64,000 nucleotides of DNA from Anthopleura xanthogrammica (GCA_964019055.1 OZ025211.1:2508135-2572134), one strand, 5' to 3'. Positions 47,453 through 60,903 are shown, counted from the stretch's first letter. Numbers and translations are program-made. Notes: a model not told the origin generated them from the sequence alone.

Positions 47453-50400
47453 ATGAAGATATAGTAAACTGCATGTTGTCCTGTGATAATAGGTAAGTTG
47501 TTCCAAGGTTAACTAATCGATTAAAGAAGGAATCTCTAAACAAATTAGTACGTAAGTGAAGCAAAAGACTGGATGACCCCCCAATATTCACGAAAAATGA
47601 GAAAACACAGTAATTTTTTACAACACCAATATTTCGATTTTGTAAAAAAATCTTCTTCAGGGTGAATATATAATAATATATAATAAAATCATTCGTTGTC
47701 GTTTTTATGTGTTGTTTTTTTCCTTTTATTTCTTTGTCTTTTTATTTTTATTTCCCTTGTTCTCTTTCTTTTCTCTTTCGTTTTTTAAGATGTTAAAGTA
47801 AAATGTGCATATAAAATGCGTTAAAATGCGCTTCATTTCTAACGAATTCATAATAAAGTATATATAGAAAGTTTGGACGAATTCTTGCCGACATTCTTAA
47901 ATAGTTTCTTATCGGATTGAAAGTGTTTACATTGGACATAGTGAAGATATATGTATATGAAAGAGTGATAAACAAACCTACAAAAATAATTTTTCTTTAA
48001 AATTGTCAAATGGGTGTTAAATGTTCATGACTTGTATTGTTCAAGCAATCGATCGAGTTTGATGTTACATCGTTTGAGGATGTTCAATTGTTTATTAAGC
48101 CTTAAGCTTTCTCTCCATGATCTCGAGATGATGTTTTACTACCAGTAATTGATCTTTTGTGTTCTGCAACCCTTTAATTAATGGAGATGGCGACAAATAT
48201 AACTAATATAGCCTGCGTCACACAGGTCACGTTTAAACTTATGTAAAGGAAATATTTAGAAGAACGAAAAGACTGGGAAAGGAGTTATACTTAACAAAAA
48301 AATTAACTTTGTATTGAGATTCGGTTAACCATAACAATATTGAACAGGTGATGTTTTGGTCACCTACCAGGAACAATTAAAACGTGTTATGACTAACATT
48401 GAACATGACAGGTACCAGACAAAGACCTGGAAAAGGCCTCGGTAGTCAATAACAGTTTCTATGAGTTTCTATAAATAACGTGATACCAGGAAAAATGTAA
48501 GTTCGTTCTACCAGTAAAATGTTGAATACTAATTGCTGGCCGTTTCAATCAGCTGATAAAAGTCTTTGAATCTCATTATCTGCTCCAAATGGTGGTCAAA
48601 CACTGAGGAACAAAGAAACAATGAGGAACATTCCGCACGAGACAGGAAATGAAGTCAAGTGAAACTCAGCTATACTTATGCGTTCGTTACCTAACCGTGA
48701 TTTTGAATTTGTAATAGGAAGTCACCCTCAAGATTAGGCCAATCATTGTACATTAAGATGAGATGTTTTACTGGTTGAAGTATAACGCATTGCTAAACAC
48801 TGATTTTCTTTTATCATTAGTTTAAATGTTAACCTGTAAATTGTTAATAAGTCTCTACAAAGAAAATAGAATAAATCTGTTAGAAAGAGGGACGTTAAGC
48901 AGAGCAGACGTTAAATCGCAAGGTTGAAAAAGCACGAAAAAAGTCAGAAATTCCGATCTTATCTCGTTATTAGTCTCGGCCACTCGTAGGATTGGTTACG
49001 GAACCCAAATTAAATGAGTGTCTCACCGTTTAGCTAGCCTACCCCTATCCTTTTAGGTACGACAAATAAATTTTCGTTATTTGGTACCTTTTAATTTTTT
49101 AGAGTGTTCAAATGAAGTTCATGGGCAAAATATCCCATCTTCAGATTAAAACAAAAATTCCCATGATGCAAGTACATGATATTAGAAGTAAAATGAGCAA
49201 ATAAAAATGAGGGGTCCCCGACTTCATTTAGCTATCAGATTGCTGGAACTTCACTCTTTTAGCGGTAACTGAAACGCGCGAACAACGCAAACATGGAACA
49301 TTGCCATATTTTACAGAAAAATAAATCATTTGGCCCCAGGACTCTATAAAAAGACCCAATAATTGCCTAGCATTTAAACTTTATGTTGAAAAATAGAAAT
49401 ATAAAATGATATTGGGCTTCGAGGTGGACTTTTAAAATTCTAGCCTTCGCGTTAAGTGAAAATACGGTAAAATTAGTGTCATTTAGTGGTGGAACTTGCA
49501 TATTTTTATGACTCCGAGAAAGACTGAGATTTTGGTACCTTTTAGGGGTCATTTTCGAAATTTTCGACGAGCATCCCCGTCCCTCTATATATGGTAGTTA
49601 GTTAGCAAGTTGTTTTATATATATTTATAAAATATTTGAGATACTACGCGCGCTCTGATTGGCTGACTACCGTGTTTATATCAGAGGACAGAGACACGCT
49701 CAGCCTTTTCAGGAAAAAATACCCGAAAAATCACGGAAGAAAATGATTTGAATGTTAAAGTAGAGCCGTAATTTTGTTTCGAAGACTTTAATTTCCTAGG
49801 AAACAATTCATTAAACCAAAAATAAGTGACAGTGCAAAATAACTATAAAAAAGTAAGATTTTCTCAGCTATCAGAGGGAGAAATCCACCGCAATCTCAGC
49901 TAAATACCAAGCTAAGTGGACATTGTGCATTTTTGAAAGCAAATACTGTGCTATTAAGATAAAATAATAAATTTAAACCTATGTTTTATTCATGAAAGCC
50001 TTGATTTTTATTCGTATTAAACGGCGTTTGGCGTAAAAGTCATAATTACGAAAAGTTAAAACTCGGCGTACGAAACAACCACCATCAGCTTCAAAAACAA
50101 CAACAACAAGATATATTTAAAAAAGTCATTTTTAAAAGAACTTATGGTGATTTTCAACAGCTTAGCGAAAAGAAAACGGTATTCTGACTGAGTTTTACTT
50201 AATGAATGACGAAGAGCTTGAAAAAAAACTGAGAATATTTTACGGCAAAGCTAAAACAAGGAAGGCAAAGAATAGAGTCGACCTTTGCTGCTAAAAATTC
50301 ACTACTGCATTAAAAAATCTCAATAATCCCCCGTAAAACAGATGTTTTCAGATAAATTCAAATCCATCTTTTTTAGTTTATCGAATCAGATGTTAAATTC

Positions 50401-51000
50401 AGCGATCAGGAGCATCAAGGACTGAGAAAAGAAGAAAATGTAAAGTTAAAAAATCCTATGAATTTACTAACCTGAAAAAATTCGTCTCCAAACAATTCAC
50501 AAGGCCTTACTATTAGAAATGTGTGCCGGCTTATGTCACTCTTTACTGTTGTAGATGAAGTAGAAAAAGACAGCGAGAGCTCAGAAAAGAAAGCTTTTTC
50601 CCAGTTTTTCCACCAAGCTTTTTAAATTCTTGTAAAATAAATAAACTTACAGTCCTTGTAGCTTGTGAACATCAGCCAAAGCATACACCACGAGCTGAAA
50701 GATTTCCTGTTCAAACCTTACCTCATCTGTTTAATCTTATAAAAACACGTCTACAATTCATTTTCAGTACATCTTTGACTTTGCATTAGTTTCATTAACA
50801 TTTCAGAACATTTCTCGCCTTGATTTTGAAAGAGTTTTCAATGATTTTGCCTCGCTAAATTCCATTTCTGTACTAAGGAATTTGGTTGCTGTCAATGAAA
50901 CTTTTGTCATGCGTACAAGCCTTGTTTTTGATTCTAAGTTGGAAGAATTTCAATTTCATCAGCTTATTGTCGTAAAATAGTTCAAAATATTTTATAAAAG
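47453..51000. other. Long non-coding stretch
   Basis: 3.5 kb without a supported gene. It includes T-rich tracts (47700-47790), a degenerate MITE end near 49560, and a GCGCGCTCTGATTGGCTGAC block at 49645 that resembles repeats elsewhere. No exon series could be assembled on either strand. Confidence 0.5.
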
Positions 51001-51001
51001 C

Positions 51002-51180
51002 AATATAAAACGTCCGCTTGTGTCTATATACTGTGATATAAACACTCTGGGAGCTGTAGAGCACTCGAGAAGTCAAAGAAACACTCGGCTGCGCCTCGTG
51101 TTTCTCTACGACTTCTCTCTTGCTCTACAGCTCCCAGCGTGTTTATATCACAGTATATAGACACGCGCGCCGTTTTATAT
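51002..51180. mobile_element. 179-bp hairpin MITE upstream of MACPF copy C
   Basis: TGTCTATATACTGTGATATAAACAC and GGGAGCTGTAGAGCA on the left pair with TGCTCTACAGCTCCC and GTGTTTATATCACAGTATATAGACA on the right; outer ATATAAAACG matches CGTTTTATAT. 500 bp upstream of the gene start. Confidence 0.88.
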
Positions 51181-51676
51181 TCCTTAAATATATCTATAGA
51201 TTTAGTGTTTACACTTCATGTTGTGTCTTGAGCATGCGTAGTCGTTTGTAATAGAGACCCACATGGGCTATCGCAAAAACATTGGATACTTCACCCGTGG
51301 TGTTTCGGTGACATTGAAAATCATCGGGGCGCAGAGCAGGGTCGGTTTATAAAGCACTACCCAGTTTGTGTACTTACACTGGCCCATTGCCGCGAGAGCC
51401 GCGAGTCTCTTTTTTCTTCTACAAAGCATAACTTATTACGCCCTGGATTTTTATAAAAATCATATTTTAAGGCTTTCCTTGTGTTTCAGCCAAAGCTATT
51501 TTCTAGAATCCTTATAATTTCACTCTAACTTAGAGTGCTTTTGTAAAGCACTGATATATTTGTCTTTTAAAATGTTTTCCATAAAATTACTATATCATTA
51601 CAAAATTATGAAAACTTTTTTTTCCCTCACTTTTTGTTTTATAGTACTTTCGGTGACCTCTGAGTTGAAGTTAACC

Positions 51677-54600
51677 ATGGATTGGAAACTTCTGGTCCTT
51701 TTGCTTACATTTATTCAAGGATTTGAAGGTAATTAAAAAGCGGATTGATTGTGGGATAGGGATGGGGATTTTAAGGGGTTGGGAATTGGTGCAATGTACC
51801 TCGAAGGGGACCCTGTGTTCTATTGTACAGCACCAGCCTGCTGGAAAATCTCAAATAACAGTTATTCACAATTTGATTTTACATATGGTTCCATATTAGC
51901 TATGTTCATGGTTCATTACTTTCCATTGATTTTCAATCAATATTTTGGGTAGAAGAAAGCCTACTCGTCACGATAGCTCTCTCTGTCTTTTTGTTTCATT
52001 CCTATATTCATAATATTTTGTCAAAGTTCTTTTTACTAAAATATACATTCATTTTGATTGTTACCACAGCCAATCAGCTTGGGCATCCTTTCAGCATCCT
52101 CCATGGCCTTAAGCCCGTCCTCCCGGTTCAGGAAGATTTCATTTCAGCATTTTACCCAGTTAAAAAGACCAAACTGTTCAAAAACATCAAGCATGAAACC
52201 GTCGAAACTAACGATCCATATTTCAGTGACTTCGTCCAGCTAACGTACCATCCAGATGAAAAGGATATGATCAAAACCTTTTTCTCCATTTGGCAATTTG
52301 AGGACGAGACCCGAGACGCGGGGCCATTCACCTACCAACCAAGTTTAGGGGACACGTCAACAGGTACAAAAGAGACCTACGCTACTCTCCTCGGAATATC
52401 GCCTGAAAACATGGTGGGCAAATCCTACGTCTTGGCACGTTACTGGAAGAAGTTGACTACCACAACAGTTACCACTGCTGATTTCTCGGATCTTACGACA
52501 TCCGCTTTTTCCCCTAATGCCACCAGCGACCAGATAACCAATTTGTTTTCAGAATATGGTACACATTATGTTTCCGGGTACGAGATGGGTGACATGATTT
52601 ATCAGGTATTTGTCTACGACAAAGACAAAACTGAGGACATTCTGAAGTTTCCCTTCGATAATCCTACTTACAGCTTTGGTATAAGAGGAAACTCATTCCG
52701 ACAGTTCACGCAGTCGATTAATCAAGGAAGCAAAGGTTTTTGTCGCGAAGCTGGAAAGATTTTGTCCACAAGTGGCGATCCTGAATTAGAAAATATTATA
52801 CCAGAATTGAATGACGATATCTATAAGGTTTCTGCAAGTATCTTTATGTTTCCAGTAAAACCTGAAGTATACAAATTGATGGAAAAGCTTTCTAAGAAGA
52901 TTCCATTGAAACTTCATTTCAAACCCATTATAAATAAGTTAGAACCCGCTGATTCCCTTGCCATATCAACTTGGAATGATGTCTTGTCTGCAACGATTTT
53001 CCAAGAATTTGGCGACGCGAGTTCACCAAACTTTCCTGCCGTTACAGCTTTGTCTGTTCAAGATCCTTATGACAGTTTTAATCCTGATCTTGTCACCGCT
53101 ACTGCTACAAACTATGTCACCATAACCCGTATGACCTTCAGGTTGGACGATTTCTCTGTTTTAGATCCAGAATACGTCACCCATTTATTCATCTTTGCAG
53201 ATGTTTTGGAAATCAGCCAAACTGCCAAGTTGAAACTACCCGGATCTCAGAAGATTTATCTTGTATGCAGAGAGTTCGTCGCGTTATCCTCTGACAATAA
53301 TGTTCCCGAGATCACTGTTGGATCACATGGAAAATCCGATCCTGTCATCAAGATCATTGCAAAAGAGTTTCGTGGAATCTTGAAGGTGAGCCAAGCCAAT
53401 CACGGTACACACTACACTTACGCCAATAAACTCGTCTACAAAACTGTCAGAGACCCAAGTATGCAAGACTTGAACACGGTGAAAACGGATAACAGCAAAA
53501 AGCTTTTGTACCCAGACAAACAAACAGCGCCTGAATTGTACGACACTACAGAATTGTCACACGAAGAAAACTGGCTCCCAAGGAGTTTAGTAAACAGCTT
53601 TGAGTTAGCTGTGACAAGTGTGGAAACCATTCTTGCAGTTCCTGCAAGTAGTAATTCCGCTGAAAACATATCAGGCAAAACTCTTGAATGGATTACAAAG
53701 ACCCTCATGAGAAGCTCCGATAATTCAACCCATTTGTCAGTAGACCTTGAGATGGTACTCGCGCGAGCGTTGCTGATCCAAAAGACCCAGCTACCAAAAT
53801 ACGCTAAATCAAGGCTTATCGTTCCAAATTTGGCCTTCTCAGAGTATGAACCACTTTACGAAAACCTTTTGTCTGAAGTAAAAACCTATGAAACGACTTT
53901 TACAAAATTAACTAACGAAATACAACGGCGCAGGCAAATTGAAACTACAACGAATTCCCTTGCCGAGCTGAATACGAATGTCAAAAGCATAGGATCATTT
54001 CTGGTCGAACAAGCTGAAGTTAATGAAAGATACCAAGAGGACATTGCGGACACTCAACAGTCCATCCACGATTTAGAGAAAGACCAAATCGACAGACAAA
54101 AAGCCAAAGCAAACCAGTTACTCACAGAGATTATAGAATTAGAGAAAAGCGTGGAAACTACTGGAGATGCTTTGAAAAAAGCAATTAAACAGTACGAAAC
54201 AGAACAAATCATAAAAGCGGCTTTCACCATTGTTCAAGTTATTGGATCCTTATTTACTGGAGGGGTTGGCTTGGCAAACATCGACAAAAAAGTTGAAGGT
54301 ATTGTCAGAGTTGCAGAAAAGGTGAACAAGATTATGATAATTATTGGACAAGTAGACAAGTTGTATGATCTTGGTATCAACATGAGGAATGACATTGGCA
54401 CCATTAACAGAGCCTTAGAAAACATCCCAAATGGACAGATCGATGTAGACAATTTCCCAACCGAACTGGAATGGGCCGACTTTGACTCCGACGTCTTCTC
54501 GTTCACAGCCAATCTTCCTGCTCAAGTTTCTGGAGAAGCTCTCAATTTTCGACATGCTACGAACAGGTTATCGACAAGAGGAAAAAAATACATCAGCATC

Positions 54601-56988
54601 GCTGGAAATATTGCAACCATCCAGTACAAACAGATCCAAATCGAAATGGAGAGAGATCTGGCCAAAAGACAGAGCGATCGCCTTCGAGATCTCAAGACCA
54701 AATTAACTCAAAATGACCTCTCCGACTACGATGCCAAAACTATCGATCTCTTTGAGCTTGGTAATATCATCAAAATGAAAGAAAACCAAGTTCGTTCACA
54801 GCTTGTTCAAACGTTTGTAGTCATGGACGCTGCGTTGCAATACTACTACTTTCAAAGGGCAACTTTGGTAGAACGATTCGACACCATGGCCATTCAGCGG
54901 GCAGCTGTACGTCAATTGCAATCATCTATTGCAGCTTTGGATAAGCTTCCCAACCCTCCTAAAGACCTCAAAGAGCCAGTAGAATTCAATGTGCCCAATG
55001 TCCCTGTGGAAAATTTGTTATCCAAGGATGGATACAAGGTTTCAATTCCACTCAGTTCTCTTTCGTTCCATGAGTACGTGCGTGTTCGCGTTCTAAGAAT
55101 GGAAGTGCGTGCAGATAACATTTCAAAGTCAGCAGACAACACTGCCTATATTCAAGCAACGGCTTCTGGAGAATCATTTGAAGACAGAGACCTCGAACGT
55201 AATCCAAGAAGCTATTCGACCTTTCCAACGGAATATCGTACTGTGTATAATATCAAAACTGGACAGACCATTGGAAACCCATCTAGAGAATTTTCGAATA
55301 GATTCATAAGAATCACTCCATTTGATGACTGGGCGTTCCGTATACCAAAGGTTACTACCAATAAAAGAATCCAGTTCAAAACAGCTCTTACCACTCTCAG
55401 GATTAAGTTTTACCTCAGAGTCATATTTCACCCGGCTGCTCTAATCTCGAATGATCGATCTTCACACGGAAAAATCTCGGATGATGTTTTAGGCAGTAAA
55501 GGGAACCTGCTTGGTAAAATGGATGGCCGTTCGCTGGTTCGTGAATGGGACGCCATAATGGCAGTAAACGCCGAACGCGTGAATCAGATATGGAAGAAAC
55601 AGTATGACGACAAAACAAACGCTGATTTCGTGGAACAGATTATAACAAATAGAAAGGTTTCTACTGAAACCAGGAGCTTCAAGGTTGAATCCAGAGTTAT
55701 AATAGATGTTGGAGCACCGATGATTCAGTTCATTCCAAACAACCAGGACAGGGCATCATTGAAGATAAAAATCAAGAGTGGAACAGTAGAATATTGGGAA
55801 ACCCATAAAAGATCTGGAAGCGTAGACAATTACAACGAAACTCTAACAGTAGCTGAGGAAACTGCAGTCAGTGGTACAATGAACTTAGTAAAATTGCGTG
55901 GATCATTGTCAGTAGATAAAGTAGTCCTTGACTTAAGTAACGGAGTTTTCGACTTAGTGAGTTTAAACGGCTTGGATGATGACACAATGATCTCTTTTAG
56001 GAATGAAATTAAGATGTTTTTTAACACCAAGTTGAAGTCAGAAAATTATGAGTTGACACAGATAACTTACGAAAAATCTCTAACCCCGTCTAGTCTTGTG
56101 CCTGACAAGTTTTATTTGAAGACAGGAGGATTTGGAACTCCTGAAAAACCTGGATCCGGAAGCCTGTTCATCTTCTTCAAGACACATTCACCCGGCGCGA
56201 CTGCAAACGAACAAACCAAACGAGACTTCAACGATCCGCTATCCATCGACCAGCAAATTATTCCCACAGGTTACGAAGTTGCCTTGTTTATCAACAACAG
56301 AATCATATTCAAAGACATCATGGCGGAGGACATTAGAAAGAAATTCGGGTTCGGTGTGCATACCACAGTTCTTCCTGGAAAATCCACAAGTACCAGTCAG
56401 CAGTCGTTATACGTCGTTGGAGATTCGGGTGCAAAACGTGTTTTAACCATGACCTTACCCTTTGACAGGTACAAAGATATCCATGAATTTAAGTTTACAA
56501 TTCCTGGAAACACCCTTCAAGCTAAATCCATCAACAAAGGTGAAAAGATTCAAGTGCACTGGGTCAACAGCGGTCTCCGAGTAAGCGTTCAATATATGGG
56601 TCATGAATGCAGTTGGGGAAAGGCTGGAGGTTGTTCGAGTGTTGTCAAACGTAAAACAGTAACCTTTACTACATCCTACATAAAAACCTTTGCACCCAGC
56701 ATCGACAAACAGCAGACGATATCTTACAATGAAGAAGGATCGGGATCAGCAAGCAGTAATGCTCTATCTGGCTGGGATAGTTTCTGGCTGGGCTCTGAAG
56801 TGAAGTCTGCTAAGAATACAATCACGTCAAACGTTAACAGATACATGTCTGGTTTGAGTTTCAACTTCCGAAGTATTTCTGCCTTTGCTATCACACAAGT
56901 CCTGTTCCCCGGAAGCAAGGTGTTTCATTTGACCGACGTTTACATTCCAGGTGACATGGTTATCCTTGGTACTGTCAACACCGATTAG
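51677..56988 (+). CDS. Giant secreted MACPF-domain protein, copy C (intact, 1656 residues)
   Basis: Exon 1 (51677-51728) encodes the signal peptide MDWKLLVLLLTFIQGFE; the GTAATT donor joins in phase to exon 2 (52070-56988) after CCACAG, where the mature protein starts ANQLGHPF. Residues 180-192 carry YGTHYVSGYEMGD, the Y-G-T-H-Y signature of MACPF domains. About 372-475 is beta-rich. Residues 520-980 are predicted long helices, with a hydrophobic stretch at 731-754 (IIKAAFTIVQVIGSLFTGG) in the middle. From about 1004 to the end the sequence is beta-rich, with FDDWAFRIPK and a Cys pair near residue 1530. Known MACPF proteins are mostly 500-700 residues, so this is about three times longer. The likely role is secreted pore formation or membrane attack (defence, digestion or venom). 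That is inference from the signature; the helical and C-terminal parts match no family I can name. Confidence 0.85.
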
Positions 56989-57067
56989 CAGAAGGTGCAA
57001 CCTTGATTACGTATTTGTAATGGATTTCATTCTGAAATGAAACGCTTGCTTGCTATAGCACGTATTC

Positions 57068-57073
57068 AATAAA
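57068..57073 (+). promoter_or_regulatory. Poly(A) signal of MACPF copy C
   Basis: AATAAA 80 bp after the TAG stop at 56986-56988, followed by GT/T-rich sequence (TGTTGTGATTTG), a normal cleavage context. Confidence 0.6.
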
Positions 57074-57329
57074 TATATTGAACCAATGTTGTGATTTGAA
57101 CTTGTTCTACTTATCGTGAAATAGAGTCAGATGGAGCTGATTTTGAGTCAAAACTAAAAAAGCTCCCCGAAATTTAGTCTCGGGCATCAATTGTCGAGCT
57201 CTTTGCCACACCTTAAGATTTTTAAAAGGCGAAAAAACTTGGATACCGGTCACCGATATTCTGGAAATGGGTGCAATAACTGTGCAGTTTCTAAATCTGA
57301 AGGCGAATTCCATAAATACTAGAGGGAGG

Positions 57330-57545
57330 GGAGGATCAAGCAACAGTCTTCCGGTAAAATCGGCTACTATGAAAGGGAAGCACGAGTACAGTAAGGGAAT
57401 GATGTTTGAGAAACTGGGTTCTTTGAGTTCATTGAAATACTAGAAAAAAATAAAGCAATATTCTTCCGATAAAATCGGTCTGTGTAAGAGGAAAACATGA
57501 ATACAGTAGGAAAATAAAGTTAGAATGTCTGGGTTTCCCATGATA
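57330..57545. repeat. Diverged tandem duplication between MACPF C and the Cys-rich genes
   Basis: CAACAGTCTTCCGGTAAAATCGG...CACGAGTACAGTAAGGGAA and GCAATATTCTTCCGATAAAATCGG...CATGAATACAGTAGGAAAA are about 110-bp units in tandem. The rest of 57075-57700 shows no gene. Confidence 0.6.
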
Positions 57546-57715
57546 ATAGTACATGGGAAAAAAATGGGGTAGGTTTTCGTGCAACGCTACGAGAATTTGA
57601 TAGTTTTTCTTCACCCTTGACTGCAGACGGTCTCAATATGGTGGATAATGGAGAGAAGTGGGCTACCTGTGTTATGACGTACGGTTGTCTCTTTCCGTAG
57701 ATAAAAAAAAAAAGG

Positions 57716-59244
57716 GTGCACATTTCTGCACGTTTGATTCTTTGCGTTCTTGCTGGTCACGTCTTTGTGGTTATCGCATCGTACAACGAGTGTGAACCTC
57801 AAGAATTTGCGAGATGCCTTCAGGTTTTCACGGACGCGATTCAAAACGCTAACAAAAAACTAAACTTGGTTGATATCTATTGTAACGCCTACAAGGTACC
57901 GTGCATGAAATCCGATCGTAAAACCTTAGTAACAGTTCGGCAAAAGACCAAAGAACACAAGGAAAATCCTTGAAACAATCGAGAGACTCTTAGATCAATG
58001 CGATTCCTAAACTCCCTTAGTTTTAAAAACACAGTTTGAGTGCGCTGCTAATGCGCTGACTCTCACCGCTGTGGTTGTGGGTTTAAACTTGCCGAACCCC
58101 AACAGGTGACGGAGAATCTTTGGTCACATGAATTAACTTCAAATGTTCCATTGTTGTTCGCATACAGAAGCTTAGTCAATGCTTGGCGTCTGATGGTGAG
58201 TGTGTTGGAAGCATCATGGATTTGGCACGATTCATGGCCCTCCAGCACACCTTTATCGACAGTAAACTGGGCATCTGCAACTACAATGATCTCAAACCCG
58301 ATTTGAGGAAACTTGTTCGTGGTAGGCTCAAAGTTTTGTTCAATTGTATGTTGAGTTTCTTTTCTTGATCCTTCTCTTCTCTTCTCCTCCTCATTCAATA
58401 TCTAAATAAAGTAATCAATCAATTCCATTTTTGTCTTTAATTTACCAGCCAACGAAAAGTATCGCATGAAGATTGATGGTTTGAAAGACCTCGGTGAGTA
58501 AACATACTTGTGTTAGGCAACTTTTTCAACTGCAGCCAAAAAACGAATAAATGTTTGTCCACAGTTACAAACCATCTGCGCTCACCTGTTAACTAAATCG
58601 CACATCTAAAGTCTCTGCTTTGAGCCATTCTATCCGCTTTTGTATTATTTTATTTAATCAAACTTTATCCTGTCTAAATGATCTAGAAATAGACGATAAA
58701 ATTGTGTGATATTTTGTGACCCTGGATAACCAAAACCTAACGACAATATCTTCTTTTATTAGATTTTTTTCTCAAAATTAGAAATGGACATCCAATAAAA
58801 GTAAAAAAGAAAGAAAGAAAGAAATAAAGAAATAAAGAAATAAAGAAGGATCGAAAATAAAAGAGAAAGAAAGAAAGAAGAAGAAGAAGAAAAAGAAACA
58901 AAACTGGAAAAGGGGGGAAAACGAACCAAAAGAGAATACTCCCTTTGTGTCAAATTTTATTTTACATCCGAAAATTTCAGTCCTAGCTTTGTGTTTTTTT
59001 CAAGTTATTTTTGGATTTGACAAAGGCGCAAAGCTCAAAAAGGAGTCCTATTAGAATCCTTTGATCATAGAACACAAAAGCACTTGAGATGACTGAGGGA
59101 CATGAATGTTTTGTCTTGTCTTCATAAACAGCTTCAGGCACGATAACAATTGACCTACTGGAAACTCATAATGATCAGTATGAAGGTCTTAACGGAACCA
59201 GGAGGTCGGAGTTCTTTCCGAAAAAATATTATCTTAAGCTTTAA
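57716..59244 (+). pseudogene. Secreted Cys-rich protein, decayed copy 1
   Basis: Exons comparable to the gene at 61307: 57716-57895 (signal peptide, then SYNECEPQEFARC), 58168-58321 (KLSQCLASDGECVGSIMDL), 58449-58493 and 59132-59244. The start ATG is missing; sequence that reads AAAGATGGTGCAG in copy 2 is AAAGGGTGCACA here. In the stretch around 57,990-58,080, conserved with copy 2, TAA replaces CAA. The last piece has one extra G that changes the frame. No counterpart of copy 2's final exon is found before 61,300. Decay at several sites argues for a pseudogene rather than for sequence error. The family has regularly spaced cysteines and no name I can give with confidence. Confidence 0.65.
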
Positions 59245-59342
59245 GTGTGTTGTTTTTTCTCGAGGTAGCGCACGTGGTGTCCAAATTTGCTGGAAAAAGG
59301 AAACAATGATTTCCAAAACCCCCAAAACTTACAGTACGTAAA

Positions 59343-60545
59343 AGTGCGCAACCTTTAGAAGATCGTATTGACTACCTTGGTTTCATACCAAAACGTTTGC
59401 AAAACAGTGCGCAACCTTTAGAAGATCGTATTGACTACTTTAGTTTCACACCAATAAGTTCGCAAAACAGTGCGCAACCTTTAGAAGATCGTATTGACTA
59501 CCTTAGTTTCATACCAAAAAGTTGCCAAAACAGTGCGCAACCTTTAGAAGATCGTATTGACTACCTTAGTTTCACACCAATAAGTTCGCAAAACAGTGCG
59601 CAACCTTTAGAAGATCGTATTGACTACCTTAGTTTCACACCAATAAGTTCGCAAAACAGTGCGCAACCTTTAGAAGATCGTATTGACTACCTTAGTATCA
59701 CACCAATAAGTTCGCAAAACAGTGCGCAACCTTTAGAAGATCGTATTGACTACCTTAGTATCACACCAATAAGTTCGCAAAACAGTGCGCAACCTTTAGA
59801 AGATCGTATTGACTATCTTAGTATCACACCAATAAGTTCGCAAAACAGTGCGCAACCTTTAGAAGATCGTATTGACTACCTTAGTATCACACCAATAAGT
59901 TCGCAAAACAGTGCGCGACCTTTAGAAGATCGTATTGACTACCTTAGTTTCATACCAAAAAGTTGCCAAAACAGTGTGCAACCTTTAGAAGATCGTATTC
60001 ACTACCTTAGTTTCACACCAATAAGTTCGCAAAACAGTGCGCAATCTTTAGAAGATCGTATTGACTACCTTAGTATCACACCAAAAAGTTTTCAAAACAG
60101 TGTGCAACCTTTAGAAGATCGTATTGACTACCTTAGTATCACACCAATAAGTTCGCAAAACAGTGCGCAACCTTTAGAAGATCGTATTGACTACCTTAGT
60201 ATCACACCAATAAGTTCGCAAAACAGTGCGCAACCTTTAGAAGATCGTATTGACTACCTTAGTTTCATACCAAAAAGTTTGCAAAACAGTGCGCAACCTT
60301 TAAAAGATCGTATTGACTACCTTGGTTTCATACCAATAAGTTTTCAAAACAGTGCGCAACCTTTAGAAGATCGTATTGACTACCTTAGTTTCACACCAAT
60401 AAGTTCGCAAAACAGTGCGCAACCTTTAGAAGATCGTATTGACTACCTTAGTATCACACCAAAAAGTTTGCAAAACAGTGCGCAACCTTTAGAAGATCGT
60501 ATTGACTACCCTTGTTTCATGTCGACAAAATGTCATACCAAAACT
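59343..60545. repeat. 63-bp tandem array, 19 copies
   Basis: AGTGCGCAACCTTTAGAAGATCG recurs every 63 bp from 59343 to 60477, with a partial copy at 60540. One frame is open throughout (21-residue unit QNSAQPLEDRIDYLS...), and the other two have stops in every unit. There is no ATG; the frame is preceded by a stop at 59308. It lies where an intron would be in the homologous gene. Confidence 0.93.
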
Positions 60546-60663
60546 GTGCGCAATCCTGATAAATAATAAAGTTTATCAGTCCGTAACCTAAAAAGGCAAG
60601 AGCGCTTATATGCGGCCACTTATGATATAAATAAAATAAAATATTAAATATAATAAATTTGAA

Positions 60664-60893
60664 TTAACCTTGGATTCCACCGAGTGGCTCTTCTTCCACA
60701 GTATTCCAATTGGAATTTAGAAGTTGATTTTTGAGGAGGGAGGAAAAACCGGAGAACCCGGGTAAACCCTCGAAGTACAGGAGAGAACCAACAAACAACT
60801 CTAATAAGAAACGAGACCTAGTGGAACTCGAACCCTGGTCGCCTTGGTAAGAAGCGAGCGCTCTCACCGCTACACCACCCATGCTTCCCATGA
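60664..60893 (-). mobile_element. tRNA-derived SINE
   Basis: On the minus strand the element starts GGGAAGCATGGGTGGTGTAG. An A-box-like TGGTGTAGCGGTGAGAGCG is followed about 35 bp later by the B-box GGTTCGAGTTCC, the spacing of a tRNA promoter. The body continues with CCGGGTTCTCCGGTTTTTCC and ends in an AT-rich tail near 60664. Mobilised in trans by a LINE, as for other SINEs. Confidence 0.8.
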
Positions 60894-60903
60894 TTTGATA
60901 AAA

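Noticed and set aside
52058..56918. Alternative-frame and antisense open frames inside MACPF copy C
   Set aside because: Overlap the 1656-codon reading frame that is supported by paralogues; no separate evidence.
59397..60566. 389-codon frame through the 63-bp array as an ordinary gene
   Set aside because: No ATG, no upstream exon in phase, and the sister array contains stops. Kept as a repeat and raised as a finding.
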